From: Devosia sp.
GTDB lineage: Bacteria > Pseudomonadota > Alphaproteobacteria > Rhizobiales > Devosiaceae
Assembly: GCF_014860165.1 (NCBI RefSeq)
Contig: NZ_JACZKG010000068.1
Location: 1-61,894, forward strand
Reading direction: 5' to 3'
Length of the DNA stretch: 61,894 bases
Part shown: piece after piece, positions 56,080 to 61,894 of the stretch
Layout of the letters: each line of letters opens with the position of its first letter
Numbering within the stretch: position 1 is the stretch's first letter
Notes under the pieces: generated by a model
The model's input: the letters and a program-made list of their open reading frames with translations, nothing else
Database searches by the model: none
What the model was told of the DNA's origin: nothing
Program-made: the position numbers and the translations under genes

Positions 56080-58715
56080 ACCAAACTATGGCCAGCATCA
56101 CCACTCGAACCACCTGCCCCTATTGCGGTGTCGGATGCGGCGTGCTGGCAACGCCCCAGGCCGATGGCTCGGTCTCCATAGCGGGCGATCCGGACCATCC
56201 CGCGAATTTCGGGCGGCTCTGCTCCAAGGGTTCGGCGCTAGGGGAGACGCTGTCGCTCGATGGGCGGCTGCTCTATCCGGAGATCGATGGTGTGCGGGCC
56301 AGCTGGGACCAGGCGCTTGATCGCGTTGCCGGCACTTTCCGGCAAACCATCGACGAATTCGGTCCCGACGCCGTCGCCATCTTTGGCTCCGGCCAATTGC
56401 TGACCGAAGACTACTATGTCGCCAACAAGCTGATGAAGGGCTTCATCGGCTCGGGCAACATGGACACCAATTCGCGCCTCTGCATGGCTTCGTCGGTGGC
56501 CGGCCACAAGCGCGCCTTCGGCTCCGATACGGTGCCGGGCAATTACGAGGATCTGGAGCTGGCCGACCTCATCGTGCTGGTGGGCAGCAATCTGGGCTGG
56601 TGCCACCCGGTGCTCTACCAGCGGATCGTCAAGGCCAAGGCCGAAAGGCCCGACATGCGTGTCGTGCTCATCGATCCGCGCCGCACGGTAACCGCCGACA
56701 TTGCCGATCTCCATCTTGCCGTGCAGTCGGACGGCGACAGCGCGCTGTTCGTCGGCCTGCTCGCGCATCTGGCCCGCAATGGCATGACTGCCCCCGATTT
56801 CATCGCCGACCACACCAGCGGCTACAACGCCGCCTTGCTGGTGGCCGAAGACTGGCCGGTGGAACGCGTCGCCGAGGCGGCTGGCGTTCCAGCCAAGGCC
56901 GTCGAGATACTCTATGACTGGTTCGGGCGCACCGAGAAGGTCGTGACGGTCTATTCGCAGGGTGTCAACCAATCCTCGTCGGGCACCGACAAGGTCAACG
57001 CCATCATCAATTGCCACCTGGCCACCGGCCGCATCGGCCGGCCTGGCATGGGGCCGTTTTCGGTCACCGGCCAGCCCAATGCCATGGGCGGCCGCGAGGT
57101 GGGCGGCCTCGCCAACATGCTCGCCGCCCATATGGACTTCACGCCCGAAGCCATTGACCGGGTCGGCCGCTTCTGGGGCAGCAGCACAGTCGCCAGCGGG
57201 CCTGGTCTCAAGGCTGTCGACATGTTCGCGGCGATCGCCCGTGGCGAGATCAAGGCCGTCTGGATCATGGCAACCAATCCGGTGGATTCCATGCCCGAAG
57301 CCGATGCGGTGCGCGCGGCCCTTGCCGCCTGCCCTTTCGTCGTCGTCTCCGACATGTCCGCTCGCACCGATACCGGGGTCACCGCCCATGTGCGCCTGCC
57401 GGCGGCCGGCTGGGGCGAGAAGGACGGTACGGTCACCAATTCGGAGCGCCGGATTTCTCGCCAGCGTCCGTTCCTGGCGCTGCCGGGCGAAGCCCGTCCC
57501 GACTGGTGGATCATCAAGGAAGTGGCCCAGCGCATGGGCTTTGGTGCGGCCTTCTCCTATGATGGCCCGGCGCAGATCTTTGCCGAGCATGTCGCGCTTT
57601 CTGCCTTCGAGAACGAGGGCAGCCGTTCCCTCGATCTCGGCGGGCTTGATGGCGCCGACTATGCCACCCTGCCCCCGACCCAGTGGCCAGTCCGCCGCAA
57701 GCCGACGGCCCGCATGTTTGGCGATGGCCATTTCTCCACGCCCGATGGCAAGGCCCGCTTCGTCCCGGTGCTGCCGCCGCCACCCTTCGCCCCACCCCCG
57801 GGCCGCTTCATGCTCAACACCGGCCGCGTGCGCGACCATTGGCACACGATGACGCGCACGGGCAAAACCGCGCGACTGTCCGCGCACTATGCCGAGCCCT
57901 TTGTCGAGCTGCATCCCGCCGATGCCGAGCGGCTCAATATCCGCCGCGCCACACTGGTCCGCCTCAACAACCGCCATGGCAGCGCCGTGGTCCGCGCGCT
58001 GGTGACCGATCGACAGCGGCGGGGACATTTGTTTGTTCCCATGCACTGGACCGACCAGTTCGCGTCCAATGGTCGTATCGACGCGCTGGTGACCGCCAAG
58101 GTCGACCCCGTCTCGTCGCAGCCGGCGCTGAAGATGGCCGAGGTACATGCCGAACCTGTCGATACCAGGCTCTATGGCTTCTTTGTTTCCGCCAACCGCC
58201 CGGTGCTCGACGCAGGCTATTGGGCAATTGCCGAGGCGATCGGCGGCATACGCGGTGAACTCGCCTGGTTCGAGGAACCGACCGATCTCGCGACCTGGTT
58301 GCGCACGGCCTTTGACCTGCCCGACACGGCGACCGTCGAAACCGTGCGCGATGCCCGCTCGGGCCGCAGCAGCTTCGCCGTGATCGAGGATGGCAGGCTG
58401 GTCGTCGCGCTCTACACAGCGCCCGATCCGGTGCTGGTGTCGCGCCAGTGGGCCGCTGACCTGCTGGAAGCCGACGACCTTGGCGCGGTGGCAGTTCTCG
58501 CCGGCCGCCCGGGCGCCGACATGCCCGATAGCGGCGCCATCGTCTGTTCATGTTTTTCGGTGGGCATCAACACCATCGCGGCAGCCATCACCCAGCAGGG
58601 CTGCAGCACGGTTGAGGCTGTGGGTGCCTGCACCAAGGCGGGGACCAATTGCGGTTCCTGCCGTGCCGAAATCAGAGGTATCATCAATGCACGTGGTCTC
58701 CAGGCAGCCGAATAA
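56076..58715 (+). CDS. nasA: Assimilatory nitrate reductase catalytic subunit
   Basis: An 879-residue cytoplasmic molybdopterin enzyme reducing nitrate to nitrite. An N-terminal 4Fe-4S cluster is bound by 'CPYCGVGC' and the Cys of 'RLCSKG' (about 14-50). The molybdenum-ligand region is 'NSRLCMASSVAGHKRAFG' and 'DPRRTVTADIADLH' etc. follow. The C-terminus has an extra BFD-like [2Fe-2S] domain, 'IVCSCFSVGINT' and 'GTNCGSC' (about 828-866), which accepts electrons. The ATG overlaps the ATPase gene stop. Confidence 0.96.
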   Translation: MNQTMASITTRTTCPYCGVGCGVLATPQADGSVSIAGDPDHPANFGRLCSKGSALGETLSLDGRLLYPEIDGVRASWDQALDRVAGTFRQTIDEFGPDAVAIFGSGQLLTEDYYVANKLMKGFIGSGNMDTNSRLCMASSVAGHKRAFGSDTVPGNYEDLELADLIVLVGSNLGWCHPVLYQRIVKAKAERPDMRVVLIDPRRTVTADIADLHLAVQSDGDSALFVGLLAHLARNGMTAPDFIADHTSGYNAALLVAEDWPVERVAEAAGVPAKAVEILYDWFGRTEKVVTVYSQGVNQSSSGTDKVNAIINCHLATGRIGRPGMGPFSVTGQPNAMGGREVGGLANMLAAHMDFTPEAIDRVGRFWGSSTVASGPGLKAVDMFAAIARGEIKAVWIMATNPVDSMPEADAVRAALAACPFVVVSDMSARTDTGVTAHVRLPAAGWGEKDGTVTNSERRISRQRPFLALPGEARPDWWIIKEVAQRMGFGAAFSYDGPAQIFAEHVALSAFENEGSRSLDLGGLDGADYATLPPTQWPVRRKPTARMFGDGHFSTPDGKARFVPVLPPPPFAPPPGRFMLNTGRVRDHWHTMTRTGKTARLSAHYAEPFVELHPADAERLNIRRATLVRLNNRHGSAVVRALVTDRQRRGHLFVPMHWTDQFASNGRIDALVTAKVDPVSSQPALKMAEVHAEPVDTRLYGFFVSANRPVLDAGYWAIAEAIGGIRGELAWFEEPTDLATWLRTAFDLPDTATVETVRDARSGRSSFAVIEDGRLVVALYTAPDPVLVSRQWAADLLEADDLGAVAVLAGRPGADMPDSGAIVCSCFSVGINTIAAAITQQGCSTVEAVGACTKAGTNCGSCRAEIRGIINARGLQAAE

Positions 58716-60132
58716 ATCCCGCGCTGACCGGGTCGCGCCACTGGCGGTCCTGCCGGTATTCTTCGATCTGATCGGCAAGCGCGTCATCGCCATCGGCGGT
58801 TCCGAGGCCGCCACATGGAAGATCGAGCTGCTGGCTGCGGCCGGCGCCCATGTCCAGGTGCTGGCGCCCATCGGCGAGTGGTGTGACGATTTGATCGCCC
58901 TCGCGGAAAGCGGCGCGGCTGCGGGTACGATCAGCCTGGTCGATTGCCAATGGTCGCCCTCCGATCTCTCCGGTGCGGCTCTTGCCGTCGCCGATATCGA
59001 GGATGACGCCCAAGCGTTCGCCTTCGTCGAAGCTGCCCGCAACGCGTCCGTGCCCTACAACGTCATCGACCGCCCGGAATTCTGCCAGTTCCAGTTCGGC
59101 ACCATCGTCAATCGCTCACCAGTCGTCGTCGGTATCTCCACCGCCGGCGCGGCACCCATTCTGGGCCAGGCCGTGCGCCGGCGTATCGAGACGTTGCTGC
59201 CGGCGACGCTCAGCGCCTGGGCGCATCTGGCCCGGCAGGTTCGCGCCAGTGTCATGGACAAACTGGAAGCCGGACCGCAACGCCGCGCCTTCTGGGAGCG
59301 ACTGGTGGACCGCGCCTTTGGCGACGCAGCACCGACGCCTGTTGATGGCGACATCGAGGCCATCTTGGCGGCACCGCCTGTGGGGAGGGTCACGCTGGTC
59401 GGCGCCGGACCCGGCGATGCTGATCTGCTCACGATCAAGGCTGTGCGCGCGCTGCAATCGGCAGACGTGATCCTGTTTGACGACCTGGTGTCGTCGGAAG
59501 TGCTCGAACTGGCTCGCCGCGAGGCCAAGCGCATGCTGGTTGGCAAGCGCGCTGCACGCGAAAGCTGCCGCCAGGAAGACATCAACGAGATGATGCTGAC
59601 GCTGGCACGCCAGGGCAAGCATGTGGTCCGCCTCAAGTCCGGCGACCCGATGATCTTTGGCCGGGCCGGCGAAGAGATCGAAATGCTCGAAAGCCACGGC
59701 ATTTCCGTCAGCGTCGTGCCTGGTGTCACCGCCGCGCTGGCTCTGGCCAGCCGTCTCGGCATGTCGCTGACTCATCGCGACCACGCCCAGTCGGTGCGGT
59801 TCGTTACCGGCCATTCGCGGAAGGGCGTGCTGCCCGATACGCTCAACTGGGTCGGTCTCGCCGATCCGGCCACCACCAGCGTCTATTACATGTCCCGCCG
59901 CACCCTGCCCGAGATCGTCAGCCAGCTCCGCGCCCAGGGCATGGGGCTCGACACGCCCGCAATCATTGCCGGCAATGTCGGCCGTGCCGACGAACAGGTC
60001 TGGCGGGGGACCATTGGCGAGGCTGTGAGGGCGGTGGAGGCATTTCCGCTGTCGGCTCCGACCATCTTTGCGGTGGGGGATGCACTGAAACAGCGGGTGA
60101 TAGCGAGCGTCGCGATGAAGGCAAGCGCGTAG
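58687..60132 (+). CDS. cysG: Siroheme synthase (precorrin-2 dehydrogenase/ferrochelatase and uroporphyrinogen III methyltransferase)
   Basis: A 481-residue bifunctional enzyme. The N-terminal CysG-A part has an NAD-binding segment 'RVIAIGGSEAATWKIELL' (variant of GGGxVAxRK) and 'VPYNVIDRPEFCQFQFGTIV'. The C-terminal SUMT part (about 230-470) has 'VTLVGAGPGDADLLTIKAVRALQSADVILFDDLV', 'RLKSGDPMIFGRAGEE' and 'VVPGVTAALA'. It supplies siroheme for nitrite or sulfite reductase. The ATG lies 29 bp inside the nasA 3' end, so translation is coupled. Confidence 0.93.
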   Translation: MHVVSRQPNKSRADRVAPLAVLPVFFDLIGKRVIAIGGSEAATWKIELLAAAGAHVQVLAPIGEWCDDLIALAESGAAAGTISLVDCQWSPSDLSGAALAVADIEDDAQAFAFVEAARNASVPYNVIDRPEFCQFQFGTIVNRSPVVVGISTAGAAPILGQAVRRRIETLLPATLSAWAHLARQVRASVMDKLEAGPQRRAFWERLVDRAFGDAAPTPVDGDIEAILAAPPVGRVTLVGAGPGDADLLTIKAVRALQSADVILFDDLVSSEVLELARREAKRMLVGKRAARESCRQEDINEMMLTLARQGKHVVRLKSGDPMIFGRAGEEIEMLESHGISVSVVPGVTAALALASRLGMSLTHRDHAQSVRFVTGHSRKGVLPDTLNWVGLADPATTSVYYMSRRTLPEIVSQLRAQGMGLDTPAIIAGNVGRADEQVWRGTIGEAVRAVEAFPLSAPTIFAVGDALKQRVIASVAMKASA

Positions 60133-60147
60133 CCAAGAAACAACCAC

Positions 60148-60250
60148 AACGTCATTCCGGCAAGGCCGGAATCCACGTCCGTGGTTCAAGGCGGGCAGCC
60201 AGGTTTTGGATGATTCACCGCATGGATTCCGGCCTTCGCCGGAATGACAT
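60148..60250. repeat. Paired REP-like repeat between cysG and hutU
   Basis: Two hairpin units, CGTCATTCCGGCAAGGCCGG at the left and CCGGCCTTCGCCGGAATGAC at the right, face each other across about 55 bp. The right unit is a perfect palindromic hairpin. It lies between the convergent cysG and hutU stop codons and could terminate both. Confidence 0.8.
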
Positions 60251-60268
60251 CGCGAGTGGGCCATGATT

Positions 60269-61894
60269 TCAGCCCACCCTGATATGCCCAATGCCCTTGG
60301 CGGCAATCTCGTCCAGGCTCTCCTCGTACCCGGCATCCGCATAGCGCATCACGCCGAGGGCCGTGTCGTTGGTCAGCGCGTGCTCTAGCCTCTCGTCCCC
60401 ACCGGGCGTGCCGTCGGCAATCACCGTCACGCCGGCCGAGGTCATGTAGCCGGCATAGCCGCCACCGCCGGAATGGACGACGACCAGGTCAGCCATGGAC
60501 GAGCAGAGCAGCATGGCGTCGAGGATCGGCCAGTCCGCGATGGCGTCCGAGCCGTCCTTCATGCGCTCGGTCATGATATTGGGATGCGCCATCGCACCCG
60601 CATCAAGATGGTCGCGGCTGAAGGCTACCGGGCCAGACAGCGTCCCATCCGCCACCATGGCGTTGACCGCGCGCGCCAGCGCCGTGCGCTCGCCATGGCC
60701 CAGCCAGGCAATGCGCGCCGGGAGGCCCTCGAAGGGCACATGCTGGCGGGCCAGCGCAATCCAGTTGGTGACGATCCGGTTGTCCGGAAACATCTCCAGC
60801 AGCCTGTCGTCGATCTTTCTGATGTCCTCGGGGTCACCAGACAGCGCCATCCAGCGGAACGGCCCGATGGCCCGGGCGAAAAGCGGCCTGAGATAGGCTT
60901 CGGTGAAAATCTTGATATCGAAGGCGTTCTCCACCCCGCCCGCCCTAGCATGGGTGCGGATCAGGTTGCCATTGTCGAACACCTCGCTGCCCGCCTGCTG
61001 GAAAGCCAGCATGGCGCGGACATGGTCGACGATCGAGGCGCGGCTCGCCGCCATCAACTGCCCCGGCCCTTCGATGCGGAGGCGCCTGACTTCGTCCAGC
61101 GACATGCCCTTGGGCACATAGCCATAGACCAGGTCATGGGCGCTGGTTTGGTCGGTGACGATGTCGGGAACGATGCCGCGCCTATAGATCTCGGGGTAGA
61201 TTTCGGCGGCATTGCCGACGAGGCCAATGGAGGTCGCCCGCTTGTCGGCCACGGCCCTGTCAATCATGGCCAAAGCCGTGTCGAGATCGGGTGCGATCTC
61301 TTCGAGATAGCCGATTTCCCTGCGCTTGCGGGCGCGCTCGGGGTCGATATCGATGCAAAGGATCGCGGCGCCCGCAATGCGCCCCGCCAGTGGCTGCGCC
61401 CCGCCCATGCCGCCCAGGCCTGCCGTCAGGATAAAGCGGCCTGCCAGATCGCCGCCGAAGCGGTTCTCGGCGATGCGCATGAATATCTCATAGGTGCCCT
61501 GGATGACGCCCTGGCTGCCGATATACTGCCAGGCCCCTGCCGTCAGCCCGCCCCAGCAGATCAACCCCTTCTTCTCCAGCTCATAGAACACTTCCGCCTT
61601 GGCCCACTGCCCGACGATGTTGCAATTGGCCATGATCACCAGCGGCGCTTTGGCATGGGTCTTGAGCAGGCCGATCGGCTTGCCCGACTGGATGATCAGC
61701 GTCTGGTCCTCGTCCATATCAAGCAGCGTCTCGACAATCGCCCTGTGGCTCGCCCAATTGCGCGCCGCCTTGCCCAGGGCGGCATAGACGATCAGCTCAT
61801 CGGGGTTCTCGCCGACCGCAAGAACGTTCTCCAGCAGGCGCAGCAGAGCTTCCTGCCGCCAGCCCTTGGCGCGGAGTTCGGGGCCGCCGGGGAT
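60269..61894 (-). CDS. hutU: Urocanate hydratase, 5' end missing at the window edge
   Basis: 541 residues of an enzyme of about 555; the start lies beyond the right edge. It converts urocanate to imidazolone propionate in histidine breakdown. Motifs: 'QSGKPIGLLKTHAKAPLVIMANCN', 'LTAGAWQYIGSQGVIQGTYEIF', 'ILTAGLGGMGGAQPLAGRIAGA', the catalytic-loop Cys region 'GDPEDI' and 'HSGGGGYAGYM', all NAD-binding parts of the urocanase fold. Reading continues in frame to 61894 ('GGPELRAKGWRQEALLRLLE'). Other hut genes may follow upstream, outside the window. Confidence 0.95.
   Translation of the reverse strand: MPGGPELRAKGWRQEALLRLLENVLAVGENPDELIVYAALGKAARNWASHRAIVETLLDMDEDQTLIIQSGKPIGLLKTHAKAPLVIMANCNIVGQWAKAEVFYELEKKGLICWGGLTAGAWQYIGSQGVIQGTYEIFMRIAENRFGGDLAGRFILTAGLGGMGGAQPLAGRIAGAAILCIDIDPERARKRREIGYLEEIAPDLDTALAMIDRAVADKRATSIGLVGNAAEIYPEIYRRGIVPDIVTDQTSAHDLVYGYVPKGMSLDEVRRLRIEGPGQLMAASRASIVDHVRAMLAFQQAGSEVFDNGNLIRTHARAGGVENAFDIKIFTEAYLRPLFARAIGPFRWMALSGDPEDIRKIDDRLLEMFPDNRIVTNWIALARQHVPFEGLPARIAWLGHGERTALARAVNAMVADGTLSGPVAFSRDHLDAGAMAHPNIMTERMKDGSDAIADWPILDAMLLCSSMADLVVVHSGGGGYAGYMTSAGVTVIADGTPGGDERLEHALTNDTALGVMRYADAGYEESLDEIAAKGIGHIRVG

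Noticed and set aside
56238..58148. A 636-codon minus-strand frame opposite nasA
   Set aside because: Antisense shadow of an intact conserved enzyme with no recognisable motif.

Overview
The window is GC-rich, densely coded chromosomal DNA from an alphaproteobacterium of the order Hyphomicrobiales; a Devosia-like genome fits best. The evidence is a gene-transfer-agent-type capsid cluster, a Ros/MucR zinc-finger regulator, a DnaA-domain-IV protein beside a DUF6456 protein, DUF1491, DUF2336 and TIGR03808 proteins, a PleC/PdhS-like kinase, NasT/NasS control of nitrate genes and many palindromic intergenic repeats. The genus is an inference. I see no rRNA, tRNA or CRISPR array.

Layout. (1) 1-8541, minus strand: an HK97-type head and neck module in the order of the Rhodobacter gene transfer agent (g1 to g9: small terminase, large terminase, portal, small ORFs, prohead protease, capsid, connector, head closure, tail completion, tail tube). 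The tail genes lie beyond the left edge. Two extra genes sit between portal and protease, and one membrane-protein gene runs the opposite way between capsid and connector. (2) 8886-17398: a secreted DUF2147 protein, an Hsp70-like ATPase, a degenerate GGDEF protein, a mobile mystery A/Fic pair behind an evenly phased operator array, a YcgN-type protein, a class A penicillin-binding protein, a RelE/Xre toxin-antitoxin pair and a DUF1214/DUF1254 pair. (3) 17698-21313: an overlapping panB-coaX-coaBC-panC operon running from pantoate formation to 4'-phosphopantetheine. (4) 21729-32920: an EF-hand protein, a lipoprotein, DUF2336, a translationally coupled kinase/peptidoglycan-binding/DUF1491 trio, a cold-shock protein, SufE, an acyltransferase, a DnaA-like protein and MucR. 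(5) 33048-38914: a complete seven-gene Mrp Na+/H+ antiporter operon. (6) 39159-49529: an S9 peptidase, Fe-SOD, a receiver-domain protein, a SLOG-like/HerA-like ATPase pair, a Tat-exported repeat protein, an asparaginase, two small secreted proteins and a sugar-nucleotide-type dehydrogenase. (7) 49613-60132: nitrate assimilation, nasT-nasS, an ANTAR-type leader with attenuator, nrtA-nrtB, a fused double-ATPase nrtCD, nasA and cysG. (8) 60269-end: urocanate hydratase, cut by the right edge.

How it works together. The nitrate locus is self-contained for sensing (NasS), antitermination (NasT on the leader), uptake (NrtAB plus the fused ATPase), reduction to nitrite (NasA) and siroheme supply (CysG), but no nitrite reductase gene is present. 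Many genes overlap by ATGA or similar junctions, so coupled translation is common.

Most notable observations: four operator-like sites spaced exactly 33 bp before the mobile mystery pair; asymmetric ATPase sites in the fused NrtCD; extra genes embedded in the capsid cluster; the compact pan/coa operon; and the SLOG/HerA-like pair. None can be called a proven new system from sequence alone.
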